From an uncultured Clostridia bacterium (GTDB lineage Bacteria > Bacillota > Clostridia > Lachnospirales > Cellulosilyticaceae): a stretch of 45,798 nucleotides of DNA. The notes under the pieces were generated by a model, which made no database searches, had not been told where the DNA came from, and was given only the letters and a program-made list of their open reading frames with translations. The position numbers were made by a program, and so were the translations under genes. Position 1 is the first letter of the stretch. Each line of letters begins with the position of its first letter. Shown here in pieces: positions 24,907-34,581 of this stretch. Location: positions 1-45,798 of the forward strand of contig CAKZUB010000017.1 in the NCBI GenBank assembly GCA_937921505.1, in the 5' to 3' direction.

Positions 24907-26241
24907 ATGGTGGAAATAACAAAAATTAAGGTGCAAGGATTATATGGGTTGCATGATTATGAAATTCCATTTAATGCGCATGAAAATATTAAAATTATTC
25001 ATGCGCCTAATGGATATGGCAAAACAACATTACTTAAGCTTATTAGTGATATTATTCATTGTAGGTTATTTGAAATCAGTATCATTCCTTTTGATTATTT
25101 TAGTATTGAATTTGATCATTATTTAATTATTCAAGTGATTAAAGAAAGTCATATGAAGGCAAATAAAGAAGAAGCCATTATTAAATATGTTGTTCACAAA
25201 GGTAATGACCTAAAAGAATATAAAATAGCATATGATCTAAACGGAGGAACCGTAGTAGACAGTAAGCTGCCTATACAGTATATTGAAGATAATCTACCTT
25301 TCTTAAAGAGGATTGCACAAACAGCTTGGTATGATACAAAAAGAAATGAGAAAGTTAGTTATGACGAAATAGTTCAAGGATATGGTGAACAACTGTTTTT
25401 AGATGATGAGCTTAAGCGTGTACTAACTGAGATCAGACAAGCCATGTCAGTTCATTTTATTCATGCTAATCGACTCGTTGATCCACAGAATCTAAGTGAA
25501 GAGCGTATAATAGGCAGAAGAAAAACAGCGATACCTTCTGTACTGGTTTACTCTAAAGAATTAGCTGATAGAATAGATAAAATACTTGCCCATTCAGCAG
25601 AACTTGCGCAAGAACTTGATCGTACCTTTCCAGCGCGGCTTATAGCAGAAATTACAAAGCAAGAGCCGGACGTGGATATTAATTTAGAAACAATTAATGA
25701 TCAACTTAAAGCATTAGAAAAAAGACGCTTAAAATTAGAAGAAATAGGGCTTTTATCAGCAGGAGCACTTAAAGAAATAGATAATTTAATAGAAATAGAT
25801 ATGAATACACTAAAAGTACTAAGATTATATATCAAAGATAGTCAGTTAAAACTAGATGTATTTAATGAGATAGAGACTAAAATGAATCTCATGAGGGAAA
25901 TTATTAATAAAAGATTTAACTATAAAAAAATGCAATTTAATAGGCAAAAAGGCTTTGTATTTGAACTCCCAAATCATAATATGCTTAGTCCTGATAAGCT
26001 TTCTTCAGGAGAACAAAATGAACTGATACTCATTTTTGAGTTGCTTTTTAAATCGCATGCCAATTCACTGATATTAATTGATGAACCAGAAATTTCTCTT
26101 CATATTGCATGGCAGCAGCAATTTTTAGAAGATATGCAGGCTATATCAGACCTCACAGATGTAAAAATTATTATTGCAACACATTCACCAGATATTATTA
26201 ATGGCAGATGGGATTTAACGACAGGTCTGGAGGAGTGCTAA
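24907..26241 (+). CDS. AAA/ABC-type ATPase of a PARIS-like (AriA-like) defence pair
   Basis: 444-residue ATPase with the full ABC/SMC head. Walker A is APNGYGKTTL (33-42), the signature LSSGEQ is near 364, Walker B LILIDEPEISLH near 390, and the switch His is in ATHSPDII near 428. The middle has long helices (about 180-330) that could form a short coiled coil. GAGGAGGA at 24896-24903 sets the start. The stop codon shares one base with the DUF4435 gene. In PARIS systems an AAA ATPase (AriA) holds a DUF4435 Toprim protein (AriB) and releases it when a phage anti-restriction protein is sensed. The match here is by gene pairing and domain type, not by a search. Confidence 0.85.
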   Translation: MVEITKIKVQGLYGLHDYEIPFNAHENIKIIHAPNGYGKTTLLKLISDIIHCRLFEISIIPFDYFSIEFDHYLIIQVIKESHMKANKEEAIIKYVVHKGNDLKEYKIAYDLNGGTVVDSKLPIQYIEDNLPFLKRIAQTAWYDTKRNEKVSYDEIVQGYGEQLFLDDELKRVLTEIRQAMSVHFIHANRLVDPQNLSEERIIGRRKTAIPSVLVYSKELADRIDKILAHSAELAQELDRTFPARLIAEITKQEPDVDINLETINDQLKALEKRRLKLEEIGLLSAGALKEIDNLIEIDMNTLKVLRLYIKDSQLKLDVFNEIETKMNLMREIINKRFNYKKMQFNRQKGFVFELPNHNMLSPDKLSSGEQNELILIFELLFKSHANSLILIDEPEISLHIAWQQQFLEDMQAISDLTDVKIIIATHSPDIINGRWDLTTGLEEC

Positions 26242-27128
26242 TGAGGCAATATATCAATGCGACAAGGCTTGTGACAAAAATTAAGATGTTGCGCAGCGGC
26301 AAAACAAGTAAAGGGTTTATGTTGGTTGAAGGGATTACAGATCATAGACTATATAGTAAGTTTATTGATCAAAATGGATGTGAAATAGTTATAGCAGATA
26401 GTAAGAGTAATGTGATTCAATGTATTGAAGGATGCAATCGTGAGAGGATGAAAGGAATATTAGGCATTGTTGATGCAGACTTTTGGAGGTTAGAGCAACA
26501 TGTTCATAACGATGAGAATCTATTTTTAACAGACTTTCATGATTTAGAATGCATGCTTATCAATTCTCCAGCTTATGAAAATATACTTACAGAATATGCT
26601 AATAGAAATAAGTATTTACGATTTGAAGAACGTAAAAAAAAGTCACTTAAACATATATTACTTGAAAATGGAGCAAAAATAGGTTATCTCAGATGGTATT
26701 CTTTGCAATATAATATAGGCCTTAAGTTTAGCAATCTGGACTTTAGTAGATTTGTAAATTTAGGAGAACTTGAGATTGATACGCTAAGGCTTATTGATGA
26801 AGTGTTAATACATTCAAAAAAACAAGGCAAGTTAAACGCTAAAAAAATTCTAGAAGACATAGAAAATTTTATTAAAAAGCAGCAAAGTTTATGGGAAGTT
26901 TGTTGTGGACATGATCTTATAGAACTATTAACGATCGGATTAGTTTCGATTTTTGGTGAATATAATGCTAAAAACTTATTTTCAGGAAACTTAGAAGGAA
27001 GTTTTAGACTTGCTTATCAGCATGATTACTTTTTAAAGACAAAGCTTTATCAGAACTTAAATGAGTGGCAAAAATTAAATAATAAATATCTTATTTTTAA
27101 TGATGAAAAGATAAAAAATGTCATATAG
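26241..27128 (+). CDS. DUF4435 Toprim-like protein (AriB-like effector)
   Basis: 295 residues. MLVEGITDHRLYSKFI puts the first acidic residue at E30, and GIVDADFW gives D78 and D80, the Glu plus DxD layout of Toprim nucleases. DFHDLECMLINS, a hallmark of DUF4435 and OLD-like Toprim proteins, follows. I use ATG 26241, which overlaps the ATPase stop (TAATG) and has TGGAGGAG at 26228-26235; the earlier in-frame ATG at 26208 lies before that site. The pair ends at a strong terminator. In AriB this domain cleaves tRNA. Whether this protein does so cannot be read here. Confidence 0.82.
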   Translation: MRQYINATRLVTKIKMLRSGKTSKGFMLVEGITDHRLYSKFIDQNGCEIVIADSKSNVIQCIEGCNRERMKGILGIVDADFWRLEQHVHNDENLFLTDFHDLECMLINSPAYENILTEYANRNKYLRFEERKKKSLKHILLENGAKIGYLRWYSLQYNIGLKFSNLDFSRFVNLGELEIDTLRLIDEVLIHSKKQGKLNAKKILEDIENFIKKQQSLWEVCCGHDLIELLTIGLVSIFGEYNAKNLFSGNLEGSFRLAYQHDYFLKTKLYQNLNEWQKLNNKYLIFNDEKIKNVI

Positions 27129-27146
27129 TAGGCAGAATATTAGTAT

Positions 27147-27172
27147 AAAGAGGAATATTCCTCTTTTTTTTT
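27147..27172 (+). terminator. rho-independent terminator after the DUF4435 gene
   Basis: AAAGAGGAATATTCCTCTTT is a perfect palindrome followed by a T-run of more than six. It marks the right end of the accessory region. Confidence 0.85.
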
Positions 27173-27259
27173 GGGGTACTATTGTATTATAATGAAATTA
27201 TTAACTTGCAAGGACTAAAAAATTAAAGTTATCTATTTTAGGGAGGGATACTATTAGTT

Positions 27260-27931
27260 ATGAATGAAAGTGAAATAATTAAGCTAAAGTACAATCTGCC
27301 TAAAATACCGGGCATTAATGGCAGAGAGGATTATTTAAATTCAGCAGTACTTGTTCTTTTAATTAAAATTAATGGTGAATATCATTTTATATTTCAAAAG
27401 AGAAGTCAGAAGATTAGACAAGGTGGAGAAATTTGTTTTCCAGGAGGAAAGTATGATAAGTATTTGGATAAAAATACACAAGATACTGCCCTTAGAGAAA
27501 CAGTAGAAGAAATAGGTATTTTGCCTGAGCATATAACTATTATAGGTGCATTAGATTTTGTTATTGCACCCATAGGAGTTATTGTAGAACCTTTTTTGGG
27601 CATAACAGAGCAGATAGATATTACGCAGTTTAAGATCAATACTGATGAAGTAGAAAATATTTTTACACTTCCAGTATCTTTTTTTAGAAATAATCCTCCA
27701 GAAATTTATCAAACACAAGTTAAAGTGCATCCGTCTTATAAAGATGAGCAGGGAAAGGAGATTATGCTTTTTCCCGGGAAGGCTTTAGGTGTAGGAGATC
27801 ATTATACAAAACCTTGGGGGTATGGCAAAAATACGATTTTTGTGTATCATACCAAAGAAGGTGTGATATGGGGACTGACAGCCAGAATTATTTATGATGT
27901 GGTTGAAAAATTAAAGTTGCAAATAGAGTAA
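27260..27931 (+). CDS. NUDIX hydrolase, CoA pyrophosphatase-like
   Basis: 223 residues with a Nudix box near 55-83: CFPGGKYDKYL, then TALRETVEEIGI, which keeps the REx2EExG metal-binding core. The first Glu of the consensus is replaced, as in several CoA diphosphatases. The fold continues with VIAPIGVIVEPFLG and an EVENIFTLPVSFF helix, which resembles the CoA-pyrophosphatase group that cleaves CoA into 4'-phosphopantetheine and 3',5'-ADP. The ribosome site GGGAGGG is 12 bases upstream, longer than usual. An HD-GYP gene follows after 31 bases. Confidence 0.88.
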   Translation: MNESEIIKLKYNLPKIPGINGREDYLNSAVLVLLIKINGEYHFIFQKRSQKIRQGGEICFPGGKYDKYLDKNTQDTALRETVEEIGILPEHITIIGALDFVIAPIGVIVEPFLGITEQIDITQFKINTDEVENIFTLPVSFFRNNPPEIYQTQVKVHPSYKDEQGKEIMLFPGKALGVGDHYTKPWGYGKNTIFVYHTKEGVIWGLTARIIYDVVEKLKLQIE

Positions 27932-27962
27932 ATAGAATGAAAGTAAAAGAGGTGGCGTATAA

Positions 27963-29015
27963 GTGAGAATAGTTGATGTCGAAGACTTATGTGGTGGAGA
28001 GATTATTGGAAGGGATGTTATTTGTAGTAATGGAACTATTTTGCTTAAGAGTCAAACGAAGTATAGACCTAGCTTTAAAGAAAAGTTACTAGAACTAAAT
28101 GTACCTTTTGTGTATATTGATGATGTGTTATCAGCGGGTATAGAACCACAGACGCTTATCAGTAATGAGAAAAAAAGTAGGTTTATTAAAGATTTTACAG
28201 TACATATAGATCAGTTGAAATCACAGACATTTCTTAAAGTAGAGCCTATCTATAATTTAGCAATGGATTTAATAGATGAAGTAAGTAGTCAAGATATTAT
28301 GTATGATATTTTAGATATTAAAAGAAACGATATAGATGTCTATGAGCATTCATTAGGGGTGGCTATTATAGCGCTTATACTCTGTAAAAAGATGAATCTA
28401 AAGCATGAATTGATGAGAGATATTTTAATTGGAGCATTATTACATGATATAGGTAAGATTCTTATTCCAAAGGAAATACTTAATAAAGTAAGTCAACTTG
28501 ATGAAAAAGAGCATGAAACAATAAAGCAGCATCCTGTGCTTGGCTATAATATTCTAAAAGATGATCCGCAGATAAGTGCTGTTACAAAACTGATTGTATT
28601 ATGTCATCATGAACGCGAGGATGGTAGTGGATATCCTTTAGGAAAAGGAGAAGATCTGCATATAGGAGCAAAAATTATAGCATGTTGCGATGCATTTAAT
28701 GCGCTGACATCTTCAAGACCTTATAGGCAGGGAATGGAGCTTAATGAAGTTGTTATTTTACTTAGAAGAGAAAAGTTAAATGTTGAAGTACGTACAACAC
28801 TTGAAAGTATTTTAGCATTCTATCCAATAGGTACAACTGTATTATTAAGTAATGGTACGGTTGGAATTGTTGAAAAAAATTATCAAGGGAATTTAAAAAG
28901 ACCACTTGTAAGAATCGTCAAAGACGGCAATACCTTATTACAGTCGCCTTACCGAGTTGATTTAAGTAAAGAACAAAAGTTATTTATTGCAAATAGAATA
29001 AGCCATATATCATAA
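27963..29015 (+). CDS. HD-GYP domain phosphodiesterase
   Basis: 350 residues. The HD-GYP domain spans about 120-265: EHSLGVAIIAL (first His), GALLHDIGKILIPKEIL (HD near 161), HPVLGYNIL, HHEREDGSGYPLG with GYP near 222, and CDAFNALTSSRPYR. This domain hydrolyses cyclic di-GMP or related dinucleotides. The N-terminal 110 residues have no receiver or sensor domain I recognise, as in many clostridial proteins. GTG 27963 is the start, 8 bases after AAAGAGGTGG. Since the next gene is a chemotaxis receptor, a role in motility is plausible. Confidence 0.9.
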   Translation: MRIVDVEDLCGGEIIGRDVICSNGTILLKSQTKYRPSFKEKLLELNVPFVYIDDVLSAGIEPQTLISNEKKSRFIKDFTVHIDQLKSQTFLKVEPIYNLAMDLIDEVSSQDIMYDILDIKRNDIDVYEHSLGVAIIALILCKKMNLKHELMRDILIGALLHDIGKILIPKEILNKVSQLDEKEHETIKQHPVLGYNILKDDPQISAVTKLIVLCHHEREDGSGYPLGKGEDLHIGAKIIACCDAFNALTSSRPYRQGMELNEVVILLRREKLNVEVRTTLESILAFYPIGTTVLLSNGTVGIVEKNYQGNLKRPLVRIVKDGNTLLQSPYRVDLSKEQKLFIANRISHIS

Positions 29016-29060
29016 AATTATTGCTTGAAAATAAGAATGAAAATACGTCGGATTGTCTAG

Positions 29061-29132
29061 TTGATAAATAGGATAGGCTATACTATAATGGATTTATATA
29101 GGCTTTGTAATGTAGTCATATAAAAGACTACT
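29061..29132 (+). promoter_or_regulatory. sigma-A promoter of the chemotaxis receptor, with leader hairpin
   Basis: TTGATA (29061-29066) and TATAAT (29084-29089) have a 17-base spacer. In the leader, GTAGTC and GACTAC (about 29112-29131) can form a small hairpin before the ribosome site. Confidence 0.7.
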
Positions 29133-29151
29133 TAAAGAAAAGGGGTAGCAT

Positions 29152-31146
29152 ATGAAGGGGAAAATAAGTAAAAAGCAGTTAAGAGGAATATCTATTCGCT
29201 ATAAATTAATTTTAGGATTCGTAGCTTTTGCAATCATTCCACTCGTTGCCGTAAGTATGGTATCTTATACAATGTCTAGGAGTACATTAAGAGAAACCAG
29301 TTTAAACTTTACTTCAGAGCTTATCAATCAGGCAAGTATGAATCTTGAGTATTACTTAAAGACTGTTGAGAAAAAAGCAGTTAGTATTTGCATAGACCCT
29401 GTTATTGGGGATGGACTCATGCAGTACCAATCAGAAAACATTCTCGTTAAAATTTCAGCCGTACGTGAGATGGAAAAAAAGTTATTAGCTGTAAGTACAG
29501 TAGAAGATGAAATTGAGCAAGTCAATATTATTGATAATAGTGGAGAAATTATAGGTGCGGGAAGCAGTAAGAGTAAAGAGGATAATAATGATATTTATAA
29601 AGAGCTAACCTCTAAATCAACGGGGATCTGGAAACAAGTCCTTGAGAATGATAAAATAAACATCTATTATTTTAGAAATGTTAAAGATATCAATACAGGC
29701 AAAGATGGTGGAACGCTTAAGATTAAAATTAAAAAAGATACTTTAACGGATAATATAAAAGATATTGATATTTTAGAAGGAGCTAGTTTATACATAGCAG
29801 ATGAAAATGGACAAATGATTTATAATTCAGATGCAAGTAAAGAAACAGTAGATGAATCTATTTGGCATATTGTAAGTGAAGAAGAAGGAGAATATATTAG
29901 AAGTGGCCTTCTTATCAACTACAAAACCTTAAAAAATGGATGGAAAGTCATTACTGAAATTCCAGAAAGTTCTTTGACGAGCAAACTGGATATGACCAAT
30001 AAGATCGTATTTCTTTTAATTGGTATAGCTACTCTTGCTGCTATTGGATTTGGGATGCTTGTAGCACAAGGCTTTTCAAAACCTATTATTAAACTGATGA
30101 AGTTAATGAAAGCTGCTGAAGAGGGCGACATCACAGTGAAAATGGAAGAAATGGGTAAAGATGAGATGGGCAGGCTTTGCATCAGTTTTAACCATATGAT
30201 AGAGAATATACGAAAATTATTAGAAGAAACACATGGTGTTATTGAAGATACAGTTGCAGATAGTAATTTATTAAAAGATGCTACTGGGCATTCAGCAGAA
30301 GCGTTTAAACAGTTGTCCTTATCTATTGGAGACATTGCAGTCGGGGCGACTCATCAAGCAGAGGAAACTGAAAAGGGAACAAGGGCAATGTATGTCCTAG
30401 CAAATAGTATTCAAGAGGTGATGCTAGATACCAATCAGGTTGTGAGTAAAAATCAAGATGCCAAAGAGATTATTAAAGAGACCAGCAATAGCATACAACA
30501 ACTTAATGTAACGATGAATTCATCTATACAAATCTCTTCGCAAATTGAATCAAGTATTTTTGAACTAAGTATGCTGACTAAAAATATTGAAGAGGTCATG
30601 AAGCTCTTAGATGGTATTAGCGAACAAACAAATTTATTAGCACTTAATGCAAGCATTGAAGCCGCAAGAGCTGGAGATGTGGGAAAAGGATTTGCAGTGG
30701 TTGCTAATGAGGTGAGAAACTTAGCTGAACAATCAAAACTATCAACAAAGAACGTTCGCAAAACAATAAATACTATCAAGGATAAGACAAAAGAAACTGT
30801 AGAACTTGTAAAAAATTCTAATCAAATTGTAACGCAGCAAGAACAATCTGTAAAAAACACAGATCATACATTTAATAGCGTTATAGAACTGCTTAAAAAT
30901 ATGGATACAGATTTACAAAATGTAAATGCAAAAGTAGGCTATATGGAACAAATTAAGGATGAAACGATTCAGAAGATAGAAAAAATAGGAGCTGTTACAT
31001 CTGATACCGTAGCAGCTACACAAGAGGTTAATGCACTTAGTGAAGAGCAAAGTGGCATTACTGAACAGTTGTTTGAAGTTTCTAATAAGCTTACTACCAC
31101 TATGCAAAAGCTCAAGCATTCTATGGATCGGTTTAGAGTTAAATAA
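29152..31146 (+). CDS. methyl-accepting chemotaxis protein
   Basis: 664-residue transmembrane receptor. The first membrane helix is near 17-40 ([19 protein letters not shown]). An extracellular sensor region of about 240 residues (dCache-like) comes next. The second membrane helix is near 284-308 ([18 protein letters not shown]). A HAMP segment ([17 protein letters not shown]) and a long cytoplasmic coiled coil follow. The tip that contacts CheA/CheW is [20 protein letters not shown] near 488-507, followed by [18 protein letters not shown]. There is no C-terminal NWETF-like peptide. The ligand is not identifiable. No other chemotaxis genes are next to it. Confidence 0.95.
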   Translation: MKGKISKKQLRGISIRYKLILGFVAFAIIPLVAVSMVSYTMSRSTLRETSLNFTSELINQASMNLEYYLKTVEKKAVSICIDPVIGDGLMQYQSENILVKISAVREMEKKLLAVSTVEDEIEQVNIIDNSGEIIGAGSSKSKEDNNDIYKELTSKSTGIWKQVLENDKINIYYFRNVKDINTGKDGGTLKIKIKKDTLTDNIKDIDILEGASLYIADENGQMIYNSDASKETVDESIWHIVSEEEGEYIRSGLLINYKTLKNGWKVITEIPESSLTSKLDMTNKIVFLLIGIATLAAIGFGMLVAQGFSKPIIKLMKLMKAAEEGDITVKMEEMGKDEMGRLCISFNHMIENIRKLLEETHGVIEDTVADSNLLKDATGHSAEAFKQLSLSIGDIAVGATHQAEETEKGTRAMYVLANSIQEVMLDTNQVVSKNQDAKEIIKETSNSIQQLNVTMNSSIQISSQIESSIFELSMLTKNIEEVMKLLDGISEQTNLLALNASIEAARAGDVGKGFAVVANEVRNLAEQSKLSTKNVRKTINTIKDKTKETVELVKNSNQIVTQQEQSVKNTDHTFNSVIELLKNMDTDLQNVNAKVGYMEQIKDETIQKIEKIGAVTSDTVAATQEVNALSEEQSGITEQLFEVSNKLTTTMQKLKHSMDRFRVK

Positions 31147-31171
31147 AAAAGTAGAGAGCATCTGCTAAATG

Positions 31172-31239
31172 ATAGGCTCCCTTTGTAGTAGACAGTTTAA
31201 ATCATAAAACTGCTTATTATAAAGAGGAGCCTATTTTTA
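31172..31239 (+). terminator. terminator with nested hairpin after the chemotaxis receptor
   Basis: ATAGGCTCC (31172-31180) pairs perfectly with GGAGCCTAT (31226-31234), followed by TTTT. The 45-base loop contains a second hairpin, CAGTTT/AAACTG, making an extended two-part structure. Confidence 0.7.
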
Positions 31240-31277
31240 TGGAATGAAAAGGGAAACATGTATAGGAGCTTAAAAAA

Positions 31278-31286
31278 TGTTATAAT
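31278..31286 (+). promoter_or_regulatory. extended -10 promoter
   Basis: TGTTATAAT, a TGnTATAAT extended -10, lies 34 bases before the next start codon. No good -35 is visible. Confidence 0.55.
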
Positions 31287-31319
31287 AAAAAAGAACAAAT
31301 AAAACAAAGGAGAATTAGA

Positions 31320-31844
31320 ATGCTTTTAAAATGGATAATAGCAATTCTTTTGATGATATGTGTAATAAGTATTTTAACAACATATCATAATAGTCGTGAG
31401 AAATATAAAAAGTATCGTTTGCAAGCTCTTGTTAAATCGGGTATCCAAACTTCAAAAGCAGAAAAATATATAGGAATACTTACAGAGGCGTTTGGAGCTA
31501 TAATAATAGGTATTATACTTTTAAGTATCCTTTTTAATCACTATAATGAATATATTCTTTTAGGATTAGTATTTGGTTATTTAAGCACCTATTATATGAA
31601 TCAGTATTTACCACATGTGAACTGGGTCATCTATCAAGAGGGATTTATAAGTAGTAGAAATCGTACTTGTATTGAGTGGCAAAACATTAAGGATTATCGT
31701 TGGTTGAGTAACAAGAGTCAACATATTCTTATTATTGAATTTAAAGGCAAAGGTATTATTACTCAAAGGGCAGATTTTAGGATAAGTAGTGATCAAAGGC
31801 AACAAGTAGAACAAGTATTAAGTGAGCGCGTTAGAGGTTACTAA
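31320..31844 (+). CDS. membrane protein with DUF5673-like C-terminal domain
   Basis: 174 residues. Membrane segments are seen near 3-22 (LKWIIAILLMICVISIL) and as a pair near 52-90 (AFGAIIIGIILLSILF, YILLGLVFGYLSTYYM). The C-terminal part is a soluble domain of beta strands (YQEGFISSRNRTCIEWQNIKDYRWL, ILIIEFKGKGIITQ) resembling DUF5673, a PH-like domain. AAAGGAG precedes the ATG. Function is unknown. The gene stands alone between a terminator and another promoter. Confidence 0.7.
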   Translation: MLLKWIIAILLMICVISILTTYHNSREKYKKYRLQALVKSGIQTSKAEKYIGILTEAFGAIIIGIILLSILFNHYNEYILLGLVFGYLSTYYMNQYLPHVNWVIYQEGFISSRNRTCIEWQNIKDYRWLSNKSQHILIIEFKGKGIITQRADFRISSDQRQQVEQVLSERVRGY

Positions 31845-31937
31845 ATAAAAGCAAGTTATTGTAACATTTTATCAAAATATAGTGCATTTACGTATAAACT
31901 TTAGTATAAACAGAGGTATTAAAGGCTTGGGGAAAAC

Positions 31938-31946
31938 TGCTATAAT
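31938..31946 (+). promoter_or_regulatory. extended -10 promoter of the Cof-type HAD gene
   Basis: TGCTATAAT, a TGnTATAAT extended -10, 32 bases before the ATG. Confidence 0.5.
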
Positions 31947-31978
31947 AATAAATGACTAAACAACGGGAGTGAGAAACG

Positions 31979-32785
31979 ATGTATAAATTAATAGCAGTAG
32001 ATATGGACGGTACATTACTAAAAGAGGATAAGACTATTTCAGATAGAACAAAGAGAGCTATTTTTAAGGCAAAGCAAAAAGGAGTAAAGGTTGTTCTAGC
32101 ATCTGGAAGACCTCTAGAAGGACTGACAAACTATTTAGAAGAACTAGATTTGATATCAGAAGAAGACTATGTACTTAGCTTTAATGGAAGTATTGTTCAA
32201 AACACAAAAACAAAAAAAATTATAAGAAAAAATATTCTAAAAGGTGAAAATCTTATAGAACTTTATGAAATTGCACAGCAAATAGGGGTAAATATACATG
32301 CTTTTTCAAATGAGGGATGTATTACACCTAAAATGAGTAAATATAGCGAGTTAGAAGGTGCTATCAATCATATTCCTGTTATAGAAATGGACTATGCCAC
32401 TATACAAAAAGAGGAAGATATTATTAAAGTCATGATGGTTGATGAGCCAGAAATATTAGAAGAAGCTATTCAAAAACTACCCTCACATTTATACGAAAAG
32501 TATACGATTGTAAGGAGTGCACCGTATTTTTTAGAATTTTTAAGTAAGCATTCTGGTAAAGGTGTAGGAATCGAAGCACTAGCACATCATTTAGGGATTC
32601 CAAATGAGCAAGTTATTTGTATAGGAGATGCCGGAAATGACCTTGATATGATTGAGTTTGCAGGGCTTGGTGTTGCGATGGGGAATGCTTTTGAGGAAGT
32701 TAAAACTGCAGCTAACTATATTACAAAAAACAATCAAGAAGACGGCGTAGCACATGTCATTCAAAAGTTTATATTAGCAGGTTAG
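31979..32785 (+). CDS. Cof-type HAD-IIB family phosphatase
   Basis: 268 residues. Motif I DMDGTLL has the nucleophile D8 and acid D10; motif II is in VVLASGRPLEG; motif III/IV is GDAGNDLDMIEFAGLGVAMGNA near 215-237. The cap of about 110 residues between them is of type IIB. Family members hydrolyse sugar phosphates and other phosphometabolites, often flavin or pyridoxal precursors, so the substrate is not predictable. The ribosome site is GGGAGTGAG. It converges with the ABC-F gene across a shared terminator. Confidence 0.92.
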   Translation: MYKLIAVDMDGTLLKEDKTISDRTKRAIFKAKQKGVKVVLASGRPLEGLTNYLEELDLISEEDYVLSFNGSIVQNTKTKKIIRKNILKGENLIELYEIAQQIGVNIHAFSNEGCITPKMSKYSELEGAINHIPVIEMDYATIQKEEDIIKVMMVDEPEILEEAIQKLPSHLYEKYTIVRSAPYFLEFLSKHSGKGVGIEALAHHLGIPNEQVICIGDAGNDLDMIEFAGLGVAMGNAFEEVKTAANYITKNNQEDGVAHVIQKFILAG

Positions 32786-32795
32786 TGGTATAAGA

Positions 32796-32854
32796 AAAAG
32801 AAGACAACTGTCATTTAACCAGATGCTAAGGTTAAATGGCAGTTGTCTTCTTTT
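32796..32854. terminator. bidirectional terminator between convergent genes
   Basis: A 25-bp stem, 32796-32820 with 32830-32854 and only one T-G pair, encloses a 9-base loop. AAAAG and CTTTT ends on both arms let it work in both directions, for the HAD gene (+) and the ABC-F gene (-). Confidence 0.9.
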
Positions 32855-32855
32855 A

Positions 32856-34412
32856 TTAAATAACTTTAGTAGTCCAATCTTCAACATTCCATACGTCTGT
32901 AATAAAACTTTCATAAAAATAAGGTTCATGAGAAACAAGAATGATTGTTCCTTTAAATTCACGAAGTGCTTTTTCAAGTTCTTCTTTTGCTTCAGGGTCT
33001 AAATGGTTGGTCGGCTCATCTAAAACAAGCAAATTAAGTTCTCTCATAAGCATTTTACAAAGGCGTACCTTAGCATTTTCACCACCAGAGAGGACTTTCA
33101 TAGGACTTGTAATATGCTCTGTAGTAAGACCGCATTTAGCAAGCTCAGAGCGCACTTCATGATTATTCATAGAAGGATATTCATGCCAAATTTCCTCGAT
33201 AGCTGTATTTAAGTTGTTTTTTGCATCTTCTTGTTCAAAGTAGCTATAGACAACATTTTCGCCAAACTCTACCTTTCCAGAGATGGGTTTTATAATACCG
33301 AGCAAAGTTTTAAGAAGTGTAGATTTACCAAGACCATTAACGCCGCAAATGGCTATTTTTTGTCCACGTTCTATTTTAAACGAAAGAGAGCTGGTAAGAG
33401 GCTCATCATAGCCTATTACAAGTTCATCTACTTCAATAAGAAAACGGCTAGGTGCCTTTGTTTCTTTAAATTTAAAAGTTGGTTTTGGTTTTTCTCGTGG
33501 TTTTTCAATAATATCCATTTTGTCAAGCTGTTTCATACGGCTTTTAGCCATACCCGTTGTAGCAACTCTTGCTTTGTTTCTTGCAATAAAGTCTTCAAGT
33601 CTATCAATTTCTTTTTGCTGGCGTTCATAAGCTTGTTCTTGCTGACGCTTTTTAAGTTCATATAAACGCTGAAATTCATCATAATTTCCAACATAACGGG
33701 TAAGTTCGCAATTAACAACATGATAGATCAGATTACATACATTATTAATAAATGGAATATCATGAGAAACAAGAATAAATGCATTTTCATAGTTTTGCAA
33801 GTAGCGTTTAAGCCATTCAATATGATTTTCATCTAAAAAGTTTGTAGGTTCATCAAGGATTAAAATACTTGGATTTTGCAAAAGTAGTTTCGTTAGAAGC
33901 ACTTTAGTGCGCTGGCCACCACTGAGTTCATCTACTTTTCGATCAAGGCCGACCTCTGCAAGACCAAGTCCTTGAGCCACTTCTTCAATTTTTGAATCAA
34001 GCGTGTAAAATCCACTTGTGTCTAGAATGTTTTGAATCTCGGCAGCATCTTCCATCATTTTAGTCATTTCGGAGTCAGTTGCTTCCCCCATTTTTTCATA
34101 AAGTTCGAGCATTTCTTTTTCAAGCTCAAAGATAGGGTTAAAGGCAAGTCTTAAATTATCAAGAATAGTACTTCCAGGCTCAAGCACTGCATGCTGATCA
34201 AGATAACCAACCGTTACACGATTAGACCATTCAATAGTTCCTTCATCAGGCATTAACTTTCCTGTGATTATATTTAAAAAAGTTGATTTTCCTTCTCCAT
34301 TAGCACCTACTAGAGCAACATGCTCCCCTTTAAGCAGGCGAAAAGAAACATCTTCTAAAATAGCCCGTGCCCCAAATCCATGAGTGACATTTTTAACTGT
34401 TAATATACTCAT
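32856..34412 (-). CDS. ABC-F family ATPase (ribosome-associated)
   Basis: 518 residues with two ABC domains and no membrane segment. Walker A motifs are GANGEGKST (near 36) and GVNGLGKST (near 356). The signatures are LSGGQRTKV and LSGGENAKVRL, and both Walker B motifs read ILDEPTNFLD and LDEPTNHLD. The linker between domains (about 240-320) is charged and helical, the P-site tRNA interaction motif region. It resembles the YbiT/YkpA group of translation factors more than antibiotic-resistance ABC-F proteins, but this is a judgement by eye. An AGGAGAAAAGTAATG stretch on the minus strand sets the start. Confidence 0.92.
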   Translation of the reverse strand: MSILTVKNVTHGFGARAILEDVSFRLLKGEHVALVGANGEGKSTFLNIITGKLMPDEGTIEWSNRVTVGYLDQHAVLEPGSTILDNLRLAFNPIFELEKEMLELYEKMGEATDSEMTKMMEDAAEIQNILDTSGFYTLDSKIEEVAQGLGLAEVGLDRKVDELSGGQRTKVLLTKLLLQNPSILILDEPTNFLDENHIEWLKRYLQNYENAFILVSHDIPFINNVCNLIYHVVNCELTRYVGNYDEFQRLYELKKRQQEQAYERQQKEIDRLEDFIARNKARVATTGMAKSRMKQLDKMDIIEKPREKPKPTFKFKETKAPSRFLIEVDELVIGYDEPLTSSLSFKIERGQKIAICGVNGLGKSTLLKTLLGIIKPISGKVEFGENVVYSYFEQEDAKNNLNTAIEEIWHEYPSMNNHEVRSELAKCGLTTEHITSPMKVLSGGENAKVRLCKMLMRELNLLVLDEPTNHLDPEAKEELEKALREFKGTIILVSHEPYFYESFITDVWNVEDWTTKVI

Positions 34413-34581
34413 TACTTTTCTCCTAGTCTTTATTCATAAAATACATCTTTTTTATCATAATAGAAAAAGTAAAAAAAGTATAGAGTTTATAGCTGTAAAT
34501 CTACAAATTTATGCAAAATAAGAGTATTATGAGGGTATAGCGTTAAAAGAATTTAAATTAAGGGAATAAAAGGAGAAAAAA

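Noticed and set aside
16246..27172. Integrase, transposase or CRISPR array in the accessory region
   Set aside because: I looked for these because of the direct repeats and defence genes. No matching protein and no regularly spaced short repeats are present.
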